From: CAYXLI01 sp964464925
GTDB lineage: Bacteria; Acidobacteriota; Terriglobia; Bryobacterales; Bryobacteraceae
Assembly (NCBI GenBank): GCA_964464925.1
Contig: CAYXLI010000002.1
Location: 124,001-188,000, forward strand
Length of the DNA: 64,000 bases
Direction of reading: 5' to 3'
Shown here: positions 45,303-54,017 of the stretch, piece by piece
Numbering within the stretch: position 1 is the stretch's first letter
Layout: each line of letters starts with the position of its first letter
Position numbers and translations under genes: made by a program
Notes under the pieces: model-generated
Seen by the model: the letters and a program-made list of their open reading frames with translations, nothing else
The model's database searches: none
What the model was told of the DNA's origin: nothing

Positions 45303-45308
45303 TACAAT
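45303..45308 (+). promoter_or_regulatory. Possible -10 element before the M28 peptidase gene
   Basis: TACAAT at 45303-45308 lies 6 bp before the ATG at 45315, consistent with a leaderless transcript. There is no ribosome-binding site and no clear -35 element at normal spacing. Confidence 0.35.
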
Positions 45309-45314
45309 CCCTTC

Positions 45315-47525
45315 ATGTATCGAAAACTCTTCGCGCTGTTCTCAGCCGTATCGCTGCTGTGTGCCCAATCGGACAAGCCCATCACAGGCTTCTCCCCTGA
45401 GGGTGCAAAGCAGCAGCAGGCGCTGGAGTCCAAGTTCGACTCGTCGCTCAATCGTCAGGATCTGCAGGATTGGTTGAAACGCCTTTCCGCCCGCCCCCAT
45501 CATCTCGGTTCTCCCTATGGCAAAGAGGTGGCCGAATTCATTGCAGCCCAGTTCAAATCGTGGGGCTTTGATACCCGGATCGAAACTTTTTATCCTCTGT
45601 TTCCCACGCCGAAAACGCGTGTCCTCGAACTGACCGCGCCCGAAAAGTACGTCGCGAGGCTCGAAGAACCGGCTGTCGAAGGCGATGAGTCCAGCCGGAA
45701 TACGCAGGGAGGCCTCCCGGTCTACAACGCCTATTCGATCGATGGAGATGTGACCGCTCCTCTCGTGTACGTGAACTACGGCCTCCCCCGGGACTACGAA
45801 AAGCTGGCCGAGATGGGCATCGATGTGAAAGGGAAGATCGTCATCGCCCGCTACGGCGCATCCTGGCGCGGCATTAAGCCCAAGGTTGCCGCCGAGCATG
45901 GCGCTCTCGCCTGCATCATCTATTCAGATCCGCGCGACGACGGCTACTTCCAGGGCGACGTCTACCCCAAAGGGGGATGGCGCCCGCGCTACTCCGCACA
46001 GCGCGGCAGTGTGATGGACATGCCGACGTATCCCGGCGATCCCCTCACTCCCAACGTCGGCGCCACCAAGGACGCAAAGCGTCCTTCCAATTACCGCAGT
46101 GCCGAAACATTGACTAAAATTCCTGTTTTACCGATTTCTTATGGCGATGCCGAGCCCCTTCTCCGCGCGCTCACCGGTCCTGTCGCCCCGGCCGACTGGC
46201 GTGGCGCCCTGCCTTTCACATATCACATTGGCCCAGGTCCGGCCACCGTCCACATGAAACTCGAGTTCAACTGGAATCTCGCCCCGCTGTATAACGTGAT
46301 CGCGCAACTCCAGGGCTCGGAGCGGCCGGATGAATGGGTCATCCGCGGCAATCACCATGATGGTTGGGTGTTTGGCGCCTCCGACCCATTGACCGGGATG
46401 GTTGCCGTTATGGAGGAAGCAAAGGCGGTCGGCACACTCGCGAAATCCGGCTGGCGCCCAAAGCGCACCATGATCTACACCGCATGGGACGGAGAAGAAC
46501 CCGCGCTGCTCGGATCCACCGAATGGGTCGAGCAGCATGCCGGCGAGTTGCGGCAACACGCCGCCGTGTATATCAACTCTGACACCACGTCCCGCGGTTT
46601 CGTGAGTGTCGGCGGTTCCCACACGCTTGAACATTTTGTTACCCAAGTCGCCCGCGACCTCACCGATCCCGAAACCAAAGCCAGCACGCTTGATCGCGCC
46701 CGTGCTGTTGCTGACACGCTCGGCCGCAAGTTCACGGACGATATGCCCATTTCTCCCCTCGGCTCAGGATCGGACTACACGCCATTCCTCCAACACCTCG
46801 GCATCCCATGCCTGAACATCGGCTTCGGCGGCGAAGGGAACGGAATCGGCAGCTATCACTCAAACTACGATTCCTACGATCACGTCACGAAATTTGAAGA
46901 TCCCGACTTCGAATATATGCTGGCCACATCGAAGCTCGGCGGCCACATGATGCTGCGTCTTGCGAATGCGGACACGCTCCCCATCCGCTTCGAGAACTTC
47001 ACGCGCACCGTGGGCCGCTACGTCGCCGAATTGCAAAAACTCGCGGACGACATGCGCAATGAAACAAAAGATGGGAACGAGAAACTCCGGAGCAACGCCT
47101 TCGTCCTCGCAGCCGACCCTCGGAAGCCCTACGTCCCGCCGCAGCCAAAGCCGCCTGTGCCCTACATCAACTTCGCACCTCTGCAGAACGCGCTCGTCCA
47201 GTTGGAGACGAGCACAGCCGCCTTTGCCAAACTGGAAAGCAAGCCGCTCTCTCTGGACAAGGCTCGCGCCTTGGACGCAGTCTTGCTCCAGGCTGAACGC
47301 AAACTCATCCGCGATGAAGGCCTGCCCCGCCGGCCTTGGTATAAGCATCAGATCTACGCGCCCGGCTACTACACAGGTTACGGCGTGAAGACCATACCCG
47401 GCGTGCGCGAGGCGATTGAAGAGCGTCAATGGCAGGAAGCTCAGGAACAGATCCGCTACGCGGCCGAAGCTCTCGGCCGCATGACCGCCCAGATCAATGA
47501 GGCCGCGAAACTCCTATCCCAGTGA
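45315..47525 (+). CDS. Exported M28 metallopeptidase (glutamate carboxypeptidase II-like)
   Basis: The 736-residue protein has a signal peptide (MYRKLFALFSAVSLLCAQ), a protease-associated domain (residues about 120-260), an M28 zinc peptidase domain and a C-terminal transferrin-receptor-type dimerisation domain. Zinc-site segments are GNHHDGWVFGASDP (His, Asp), WDGEEPALLGS (Glu pair), INSD and YHSNYDSYD (His). This is the architecture of glutamate carboxypeptidase II/PSMA, which removes C-terminal acidic residues from peptides. It probably supplies amino acids from peptides in the periplasm. It lies 68 bp after the fucosidase gene. Confidence 0.9.
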   Translation: MYRKLFALFSAVSLLCAQSDKPITGFSPEGAKQQQALESKFDSSLNRQDLQDWLKRLSARPHHLGSPYGKEVAEFIAAQFKSWGFDTRIETFYPLFPTPKTRVLELTAPEKYVARLEEPAVEGDESSRNTQGGLPVYNAYSIDGDVTAPLVYVNYGLPRDYEKLAEMGIDVKGKIVIARYGASWRGIKPKVAAEHGALACIIYSDPRDDGYFQGDVYPKGGWRPRYSAQRGSVMDMPTYPGDPLTPNVGATKDAKRPSNYRSAETLTKIPVLPISYGDAEPLLRALTGPVAPADWRGALPFTYHIGPGPATVHMKLEFNWNLAPLYNVIAQLQGSERPDEWVIRGNHHDGWVFGASDPLTGMVAVMEEAKAVGTLAKSGWRPKRTMIYTAWDGEEPALLGSTEWVEQHAGELRQHAAVYINSDTTSRGFVSVGGSHTLEHFVTQVARDLTDPETKASTLDRARAVADTLGRKFTDDMPISPLGSGSDYTPFLQHLGIPCLNIGFGGEGNGIGSYHSNYDSYDHVTKFEDPDFEYMLATSKLGGHMMLRLANADTLPIRFENFTRTVGRYVAELQKLADDMRNETKDGNEKLRSNAFVLAADPRKPYVPPQPKPPVPYINFAPLQNALVQLETSTAAFAKLESKPLSLDKARALDAVLLQAERKLIRDEGLPRRPWYKHQIYAPGYYTGYGVKTIPGVREAIEERQWQEAQEQIRYAAEALGRMTAQINEAAKLLSQ

Positions 47526-47584
47526 GGCGGCTCGGCAATGATATGATCCCGTTTCCAGCCCTTTCACTTTGATCAAAGGACCGT

Positions 47585-48799
47585 ATGTCACTCACTATCT
47601 CTGAACTGCGCGATGCCCTCCACGCTAACGAGGGCATTCTGCGCCTTGCCCCTTGCTGGGTACCCCGCTCTTTCCTCATGCCTGGAGGACGCCTGAAGCT
47701 CGATCCTCGCGATATCTATGCCTTCGGCGCCCATCGCGGCGGCATCGATGAACGCTGGTTTTCCTCCACAACCAAGGCGGATAACGGCCCAGGCACTACG
47801 GAAGACGAGGGCCTAAGTTACCTCGACATTAACGGCAAACGCATCCTGCTGAAAGAGGCGATTGCCGAGATCGGTGACGCATTCCTCGGTGCCGATGTCA
47901 TGCGCGAGCGTGGCGGATGGAACTTGCTCTGCAAGTTCTTTGACAATCTCGGACCGATTCCCCACCACATGCACCAGAGCGACGAGTTCGCCAAAAAGGT
48001 CGGCCGCAACGGCAAGCCTGAGGCGTACTACTTCCCGCCGCAGTACAACTTCAAGGACAACAATTTCCCTTACACGTTCATGGGCCTGGAGCCGGGCACC
48101 ACGAAGGACCAGGTGCGCAAATGCCTGGAGAAGTGGAATGAGGGCGACAACGGAATCCTGTACCTGTCGAAAGCCTACAGGCTCCAGCCCGGCACCGGCT
48201 GGCAGATCAACGCAGGGATCCTGCACGCTCCCGGCTCGCTGGTCACCTATGAGCCGCAGGTCAACTCCGACGTGTTCGGGATGTTCCAGAACATTGTCGA
48301 AGGCCGCTATGTGCCGTGGGACCTGCTGGTGAAGGACGTGCCGGCCGAGCATCATCACGACCTCGACTTCATCCTGAGCATGCTCGACTGGGAAGCCAAC
48401 GTCGATCCAGAGTTCGGCGAGCACAATCGTTTCTTCCCGGCCCCGGTTCGCAAAGAAGCCGAGATGGCCGACGGCGGGTACTCGGAGAAGTGGGTCGTCT
48501 ACTCGACGCCGCACTACTCCGCCAAAGAACTGACGATCCTGCCCGGCCGGAGTGTGACGATCAAGGATGCCGCCGCGTATGGATTGATCGTGGTGCAGGG
48601 CTTCGGCTCGATCGGCAAGCACGAGGTGGAAACACCGACACTCATCCGCTTCGGTCAAATGACTAAGGACGAGCTATTCGTCAGCGCCGATGCCGCAAAG
48701 CGCGGCGTAGTGGTCACGAACAAGAGCGATAAGGAAAACCTCGTCATGTTGAAGCACTTCGGCCCAGGCAATCCCGACGCCGCCGGCCTGATCCACTAA
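47585..48799 (+). CDS. Cupin protein resembling class I mannose-6-phosphate isomerase
   Basis: This 404-residue cytoplasmic protein has a metal-binding cupin region. In it, GPIPHHMHQSDEFAKKVGRN followed by KPEAYYFPPQYN resembles the His/Glu zinc site of phosphomannose isomerases, and GWQINAGILHAPGSLVTYEP matches the second cupin motif. The C-terminal part adds another beta domain. The exact reaction is unassigned; sugar-phosphate isomerisation is the leading guess. The ATG at 47585 has AAAGGA at good spacing. A strong terminator lies 17 bp after the stop. Confidence 0.68.
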   Translation: MSLTISELRDALHANEGILRLAPCWVPRSFLMPGGRLKLDPRDIYAFGAHRGGIDERWFSSTTKADNGPGTTEDEGLSYLDINGKRILLKEAIAEIGDAFLGADVMRERGGWNLLCKFFDNLGPIPHHMHQSDEFAKKVGRNGKPEAYYFPPQYNFKDNNFPYTFMGLEPGTTKDQVRKCLEKWNEGDNGILYLSKAYRLQPGTGWQINAGILHAPGSLVTYEPQVNSDVFGMFQNIVEGRYVPWDLLVKDVPAEHHHDLDFILSMLDWEANVDPEFGEHNRFFPAPVRKEAEMADGGYSEKWVVYSTPHYSAKELTILPGRSVTIKDAAAYGLIVVQGFGSIGKHEVETPTLIRFGQMTKDELFVSADAAKRGVVVTNKSDKENLVMLKHFGPGNPDAAGLIH

Positions 48800-48815
48800 T
48801 CCCAACTCCAAAAGG

Positions 48816-48845
48816 AAAAGGGGTGCTCAAATGAGCACCCCTTTT
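48816..48845 (+). terminator. Strong intrinsic terminator
   Basis: AAAAGGGGTGCTC (48816-48828) pairs perfectly over 13 bp with GAGCACCCCTTTT (48833-48845) around the loop AAAT. The stem ends in TTTT, as in a rho-independent terminator, and the A tract on the left means it could also work in reverse. It closes the cupin transcript. Confidence 0.92.
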
Positions 48846-48973
48846 GCCGCGTCAATCAGATTTGACCCTGGAGTTGTGACTGTATCGTCCCCTTCTTGTC
48901 GGGGCACTTCTCATTGTATACGCTCTCGCCTCGATTCCGTGAGAAAAATGTCCTCTCCGGTCCACTTCGTTAA

Positions 48974-51469
48974 GTGAAGAATCCGCTGCTGCCACCGATG
49001 TTGGCTCTGACCGGCGGCATCATCCTGGCGCACTTCGTTTGGTTCGACGGTCCCGAGTTGCTCTGGGCTTTGGGTTCGTTTTGTATTTTCGCGGTCTTGT
49101 CGAAACGTTGGGTTCGTTTCGCATCTTTACTCCTGGCCTTGGTTATGGCCGGCGCCTGGACCGCAGAGCGGCACCGCATTCACCAAAAGCCCGAACTCGA
49201 CGTCGCTACCGGCGAGATTGCTGTACTCCAGGGCTGCGTGGCGGAGCCTTCAGTTTTCTCTGAGGGACGCGAGCAATTCACACTTGAACTCGGCGAACAC
49301 GCCCGCGCACGCGTCAGTATCTACCTCCGCGAAGGCGAGCAAGGCATCGACCTGCCCTATGGCACACCGCTCAAGGTGAACGCGAAGGTGAGGACGCCTA
49401 GGAATTTTCTGAACCCTGGATCTTTCGACTACGCGGGCTACCTTGCTCGTCAGGACATCTTCTGGACCGCGTCCGCCTCCCATTCGAACGCTGTGTCCCG
49501 TCAAAACGGCCAGTGCGGTAACTCATTCTGGCGCTTCCTCTTCGGACTCAGAATGGCTTCGCTTCGTAAATTGGAGTCGCTCTATCGGGGCGACGAGTAC
49601 ACGACCGCCATGATGCAAGCCATGCTGCTCGGCGAATCGTCGAAGCTTCAAAAGGTATGGACCGAGGACTTCCGCCGTACGGGTACGTTTCACGCCTTGG
49701 TCATCTCGGGGATCCACGTCTCCGTCCTCGCCGGTGTGATCCTGCTACTCGCCCGCCTCCTGTTCCTCCCGCACACTACAGCCCTGGCGCTCGCCACAAC
49801 GACTGCGTGGGTGTACGCACTTGTTTGTGGCTGGCAGCCGCCCGTAGTGCGCTCTGCGGGCGCCTTTACGCTATTCCTGATAGCCAGGCTGTTCTATCGT
49901 CGTGGCCGGCTCCTGAACCTCCTCGCAGCAATCGCGATCGGGTATCTGTTCTTCGACCCGGATGCGCTTTGGGATGCGAGCTTTCAACTGTCGTTTCTCT
50001 CGGTTCTGATGATTGGCGCATTGGCAGTTCCGCTGTTTGACCGTACGTCGGCACCGAGGAGTGCCGCTCTCCGCCACCTTGCGGACGGCGGCATGGACCT
50101 GCACTTCGAGCCCGCAATGGCTTCGTTTCGTATTGAAATGCGGCTTATAGCGGAGACGTTCGCATTGGCTCTCCGCCTTAAGCTGCAAAGAGCCGCTCTT
50201 GTTTGGGCGGCGCTGCTTCGGTTCGGCTTCTTCATCTATGAAGCGGTCCTCACCTCGGCGATTATTCAGATCGGCCTGGCCCTGCCGATGATCCTGTATT
50301 TCCACCGTGTCTCATTCTCCGGCCTGTCTGCAAACATAATCGTCGCGCCGCTCCTTACCGCAGCCGTGCCGGTCGGATTCGGGGCGATCCTCAGCGGCTG
50401 GAACTGGGTGGCTGCTCTGGCCCGCTTTATGCTTCAGGTTGCCCATAGCATTGCCAAATGGCACGTGCAGTTCGAATCGAATTGGCGAGTACCAGATCCG
50501 CCGCTCTGGTTGTCGGCCGCCTTCGTTGTGGCTCTTGTCTGCCTGTCGTTAGCGCAAGACTGGCGGCGGGCGCGCCGCCTCTTGGCGATGGTCGTTTGTG
50601 CGTTGTTCGGCTTACTGTATTACGAGCCGTTCCGGGCGCAAGCCTCCGGGCGTTTCCTCGAACTGACCGCGATCGACGTCGGACAAGGGGACGGCTTACT
50701 GGTGCGGCTTCCAGATGGCCGGCACATGCTTGTGGACACCGGCGGAATCGTCAGCTTCGGCGCGCGCCGTAAGCCAAATCTCGACATCGGAGAAGATGTC
50801 GTATCGCCATATCTCTGGAAACTGGGCCTCTCGCACATCGATGTACTTGCGATCACTCACTGGCATGACGATCACTCGGGCGGGGTGAAGGCGATCATCG
50901 CCAACTTCCATCCGCGTGAGATCTGGACCGGGGCGAATGCTCCTGCGATTGATTGGGGAGTTCCCGTGCGCTCTCGCGTAGCTGGTGAATCCTTCCAATA
51001 CGGCGGAGCCGAAGTTGCGGTTCTGGCTCCCTTCGCCGATTACGTGCCATCTCCCACTCCCAAGAACAACGACTCGCTCGTACTGCGGATCCGCTTCGGC
51101 GAGCACTCGTTCCTACTTACCGGTGATATCGAGCGACCTGTCGAATCGCGGCTCCTCGCCGAAGCTCAAGTCGGAAAAATCGATGTCCTGAAGGTCGCTC
51201 ACCACGGCAGCCGGACGTCGTCTTCGCAAGAGTGGGTCCACGCCAGTCAACCTCAATTCGCAATCATCTCTGCAGGAGAAGCGAACCTCTATCGACTGCC
51301 TCATCCGGCGGTCGTAGAACGGCTGCAGGCTGCACACGCCGCCGTGCTGCGTACTGACGCCTTCGGTCTGATTCGCCTCCGCTCCGACGGGCACCACTTC
51401 ACCGTAGCAACCTACCGCTATGGAGGAGACGAGCCGGCATCCGGGTCCCCATTTGCACCCGACTGGTAG
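48974..51469 (+). CDS. comEC: ComEC/Rec2 DNA uptake protein
   Basis: This 831-residue inner-membrane protein is the predicted channel for single-stranded DNA in natural transformation. It has an N-terminal domain of OB-fold type (residues about 60-180), the Competence membrane domain (TGTFHALVISGIHVSVLAGV and WQPPVVRSAGAFTLFLIARL) and a C-terminal metallo-beta-lactamase-type domain with THWHDDHSGG and LLTGDIE. All metal-site motifs are intact, so nuclease activity is possible. The start is GTG at 48974 with no strong ribosome site. Its stop is directly adjacent to the convergent thioredoxin-like gene. Confidence 0.93.
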   Translation: MKNPLLPPMLALTGGIILAHFVWFDGPELLWALGSFCIFAVLSKRWVRFASLLLALVMAGAWTAERHRIHQKPELDVATGEIAVLQGCVAEPSVFSEGREQFTLELGEHARARVSIYLREGEQGIDLPYGTPLKVNAKVRTPRNFLNPGSFDYAGYLARQDIFWTASASHSNAVSRQNGQCGNSFWRFLFGLRMASLRKLESLYRGDEYTTAMMQAMLLGESSKLQKVWTEDFRRTGTFHALVISGIHVSVLAGVILLLARLLFLPHTTALALATTTAWVYALVCGWQPPVVRSAGAFTLFLIARLFYRRGRLLNLLAAIAIGYLFFDPDALWDASFQLSFLSVLMIGALAVPLFDRTSAPRSAALRHLADGGMDLHFEPAMASFRIEMRLIAETFALALRLKLQRAALVWAALLRFGFFIYEAVLTSAIIQIGLALPMILYFHRVSFSGLSANIIVAPLLTAAVPVGFGAILSGWNWVAALARFMLQVAHSIAKWHVQFESNWRVPDPPLWLSAAFVVALVCLSLAQDWRRARRLLAMVVCALFGLLYYEPFRAQASGRFLELTAIDVGQGDGLLVRLPDGRHMLVDTGGIVSFGARRKPNLDIGEDVVSPYLWKLGLSHIDVLAITHWHDDHSGGVKAIIANFHPREIWTGANAPAIDWGVPVRSRVAGESFQYGGAEVAVLAPFADYVPSPTPKNNDSLVLRIRFGEHSFLLTGDIERPVESRLLAEAQVGKIDVLKVAHHGSRTSSSQEWVHASQPQFAIISAGEANLYRLPHPAVVERLQAAHAAVLRTDAFGLIRLRSDGHHFTVATYRYGGDEPASGSPFAPDW

Positions 51470-51982
51470 TCATTCTGTGAGCAGTTGCTCGATGATGCTC
51501 GCGATTTTTTGCTCTCCGCCTGCACCCCGGTAGTTCAGTTCCCCATCCCAATGGAATCGAACCATTCCCCTTTTGTCCACAACGTAAACGGCGGGCCAGA
51601 CCTGCTGGTCCCAGAGTCTCCAGTTGCGGTACTCATTGTCGACCAGAACAGGGTATTCTATACCAAACTGCTTCACGTGCTTCTCGACATTCGCCGTTAC
51701 GCGCTCGGTCTCAAACTCGGGCGTGTGGATGCCGATCACTGTGACGTCCCGTTCGCGAAAGTTGTGGAACCAGCGGTTGTAGGCGTCCAGGTTGTGCTTA
51801 CAATTGATGCAGCCAAACGTCCAGAAATGGACGACAGTCACCTTACCCTTGCGCCCAGCTAGCGAGATCGGTTTTGCGCTGTTGATCCAGCGGTCACCGG
51901 CAAACTCGGGAGCCTTAGAGACCGTCTCCGCGCAGAGGCTTGCCGCCGCCAGAAATGCGTTGAGTAGGATACGGGTCTTCAC
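51470..51982 (-). CDS. Exported thioredoxin-like (redoxin/TlpA) protein
   Basis: The 170-residue protein starts at GTG 51982 with a signal peptide (ILLNAFLAAASLCAET). Its thioredoxin fold carries the redox motif CINC in VVHFWTFGCINCKHNLD, and a cis-Pro segment in VWPAVYVVDKRG. It should reduce or oxidise periplasmic thiols, as do TlpA/DipZ-type proteins. Its first 68 bp overlap the 3' end of the flgJ gene on the same strand, so its expression may be coupled to the flagellar operon. A flagellar role is not implied by the sequence. Confidence 0.85.
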   Translation of the reverse strand: MKTRILLNAFLAAASLCAETVSKAPEFAGDRWINSAKPISLAGRKGKVTVVHFWTFGCINCKHNLDAYNRWFHNFRERDVTVIGIHTPEFETERVTANVEKHVKQFGIEYPVLVDNEYRNWRLWDQQVWPAVYVVDKRGMVRFHWDGELNYRGAGGEQKIASIIEQLLTE

Positions 51983-52253
51983 GTAACTGAATCCTATCTT
52001 GACTCGTTTTTATTCCCTGTACAACGAGCTTCGCGAGCCCCAGTCCTCCGCCGGCGGCCATCGCTCCAGCCAGTTGCTGCTCCGACATTTCTTTGATGCT
52101 CGCCGTAGTCTGATCTTCGTCTTCAGAGCTAGTCTCACGAGCATTCTTTAACATCTCGCTTAGCAGCAGCGCTTCGAACTGGCGGGCCGCGTCATGCACC
52201 TTCTGCGGCGAGTCCGTAGGAGGAGTTTCCGCGGTTAGCGCTTGGATCGTCAT
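51915..52253 (-). CDS. flgJ: Rod-binding protein FlgJ, single-domain form
   Basis: The 112-residue protein matches the N-terminal rod-binding half of FlgJ: VHDAARQFEALLLSEMLKNA followed by IKEMSEQQLAGAMAAGGGLG. The C-terminal muramidase domain found in enterobacterial FlgJ is absent, as in many other phyla. Residues after about 80 (KTSQDRIQLREDPYPTQRIS) do not look like FlgJ and are encoded by the stretch that overlaps the thioredoxin-like gene. It caps the growing rod in the periplasm. Its start overlaps flgI by 4 bp. Confidence 0.85.
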   Translation of the reverse strand: MTIQALTAETPPTDSPQKVHDAARQFEALLLSEMLKNARETSSEDEDQTTASIKEMSEQQLAGAMAAGGGLGLAKLVVQGIKTSQDRIQLREDPYPTQRISGGGKPLRGDGL

Positions 52254-53326
52254 ATCACCTCAATGTCTGCGTCAAGGGCTCCCGCCGAGCGGAGGCTTTG
52301 AAGAATGGCAATCACATCACGAGGCGTCGATCCGATCGCGAGGAGTGCCCTCACGAGTTCCTCCACGCTCGCCCCTTGCTTGAGAGCAATATTTCGTGCC
52401 TTCTGCTCCTTCACATCCACGGCCACCCGCGGTGTGACCGTCGTTTCTCCCTTGGAGAGACCTTCGGGTTGCGAAACATCGAACGTAGTCTGGACCTCGA
52501 CCGTGAGCGATCCGTGCAGAACGGATGCAGGCCCGATCCGGACCTCCTTGCCCATGGTGATTGTGCCAGTTCGTTCGTTGATGACGATTTTAGAGACCGA
52601 GTCTCCGTCCACTTGAAGCCGTTCGATGGCGGCTATGAACTCGACCTCCCGGTTCGAGAACGACGCAGGCACATGTACCGCGACGGCGCCCGAGTTTTCG
52701 GGACGAGCAGCACCGGCGAACTGATTATTCACCGCAGCGGCGATCCGCGCCGCAGTGGTGAAGTCCGCATGGCGGAGTTGCAGCCGGACTGTATCTCCGG
52801 GCTTGGGGGTTGGCCCACTCTTCTCGATAATCGCGCCTGCTGGTATGCGGCCCGTCGTCGGATGATTCACGGTTTGGGTATTCCCGCCGCCCCCCGCAAC
52901 GAACCCGCCTGTAACGAGCGGGCCCTGACCAACGGCGTACACCTGGCCATCAGCGGCTCGCAATGGAGTCAATAAAAGGACTCCGCCCTGCAAGTTCTTT
53001 GCGTCTCCTATGGCCGCAACGGTCACGTCGATCTTGCCGCCTGGCTGCGCATAGGGAGGAAGATTCGCAGTGATCATCACGGCTGCTGTGTTGCTGACTT
53101 GAAAAGCGCCCGGCGATACTTGCACGCCCATCTTCTGCAGCGTATTCGACAGTGTCTGAGCCGAGAACAAAGTCTGCTTCTTGTCCCCCGTTCCCGCAAG
53201 ACCCACGACGAGCCCGTACCCGAGCAACTGATTATCGCGCACCCCCTCAATCGTGGCCAGTTCCTTCAGCCGCGATCCCGCGAACGATTGAAGCGAAATC
53301 AAGAGCAAGACAAGAACGTGTTTCAT
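52250..53326 (-). CDS. flgI: Flagellar P-ring protein FlgI
   Basis: FlgI forms the peptidoglycan-layer ring around the rod. The 358-residue protein has a signal peptide (KHVLVLLLISLQSFAGS) and conserved FlgI segments. These include SRLKELATIEGVRDNQLLGY, GLVVGLAGTGDKKQTLFSAQ, AAVMITANLPPYAQPGGKID and the C-terminal region ELVRALLAIGSTPRDVIAIL. Length is standard. It lies 4 bp after flgH and overlaps flgJ by 4 bp. Confidence 0.97.
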   Translation of the reverse strand: MKHVLVLLLISLQSFAGSRLKELATIEGVRDNQLLGYGLVVGLAGTGDKKQTLFSAQTLSNTLQKMGVQVSPGAFQVSNTAAVMITANLPPYAQPGGKIDVTVAAIGDAKNLQGGVLLLTPLRAADGQVYAVGQGPLVTGGFVAGGGGNTQTVNHPTTGRIPAGAIIEKSGPTPKPGDTVRLQLRHADFTTAARIAAAVNNQFAGAARPENSGAVAVHVPASFSNREVEFIAAIERLQVDGDSVSKIVINERTGTITMGKEVRIGPASVLHGSLTVEVQTTFDVSQPEGLSKGETTVTPRVAVDVKEQKARNIALKQGASVEELVRALLAIGSTPRDVIAILQSLRSAGALDADIEVI

Positions 53327-53330
53327 GGCT

Positions 53331-54017
53331 TTAGAACGGAAGGAGGCCCATCAGCACGCGATACAGAATGAATGGACGCTTTACCGTATCTCCTACGACG
53401 CCCCGCCCGGCAATCTGAATCTCGAGATCCGACAAGCGCTCTGACCGGAGTGTGTTCGCTGGGGTTACATCCACTTGCCTCGCTATGCCGCGTACCCGCA
53501 CGGTTTGCGTCTCTGAGTTGACGGTGACCGACTTGGAACCCTGCAAAACGAGGTTGCCTCCAGGCAGGACGTGTGTCACTCGTGCTGCGAGGGTCGTAGT
53601 GAGGTTATTCTCACGGCTAGTCTCCGCCTGCCCTTGCAGTTCGCGATCGCCTGTAGCGCCCGCTAGATTCGCAAGCGGAGCCTTCGTTACGCCATAGGCA
53701 GCATTGACGCCGTATTGAGCCTTAGCCTTTCGAGTACTGTTGACCAAGCCCTTGGACAGAGCGGTCGCGCTGTCTTGTACAAGAATGGTGACGACGTCGC
53801 CAACCTGGGCTGCACGCGGGTCGCGGGAGTTGTTAGCCAGCGGAGCAGTTGCCGAATACAAGGATCCTACCGAGGCGCCCACAGAGGAGTCGAACCCGCT
53901 TGCAGCTGCGGACTGAATGTATTGGTCGATCGGGGAGGCCTGTGGTGGTTTTGGCGAGTGCTTCCCACTGGCCACGACGACACAGAACAGTGCGGCCGGT
54001 ATCGTTCTATTTCTCAT
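53331..54017 (-). CDS. flgH: Flagellar L-ring protein FlgH
   Basis: FlgH forms the outer-membrane ring of the basal body. The 228-residue protein shows ASVGSLYSATAPLANNSRDP followed by RAAQVGDVVTILVQDSATAL, the family hallmark, and a beta-rich C-terminus ending RVLMGLLPF. FlgH is normally a lipoprotein, yet the N-terminus MRNRTIPAALFCVVVASGK has only Cys12 in a poor lipobox context (ALFC). It may therefore be anchored differently. It overlaps the end of flgA by 11 bp and precedes flgI by 4 bp. Confidence 0.94.
   Translation of the reverse strand: MRNRTIPAALFCVVVASGKHSPKPPQASPIDQYIQSAAASGFDSSVGASVGSLYSATAPLANNSRDPRAAQVGDVVTILVQDSATALSKGLVNSTRKAKAQYGVNAAYGVTKAPLANLAGATGDRELQGQAETSRENNLTTTLAARVTHVLPGGNLVLQGSKSVTVNSETQTVRVRGIARQVDVTPANTLRSERLSDLEIQIAGRGVVGDTVKRPFILYRVLMGLLPF

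Noticed and set aside
48893..48922. TTGTCG and TATACG before comEC as a promoter
   Set aside because: Spacing is only 15 bp and both boxes are weak, so I do not call it.
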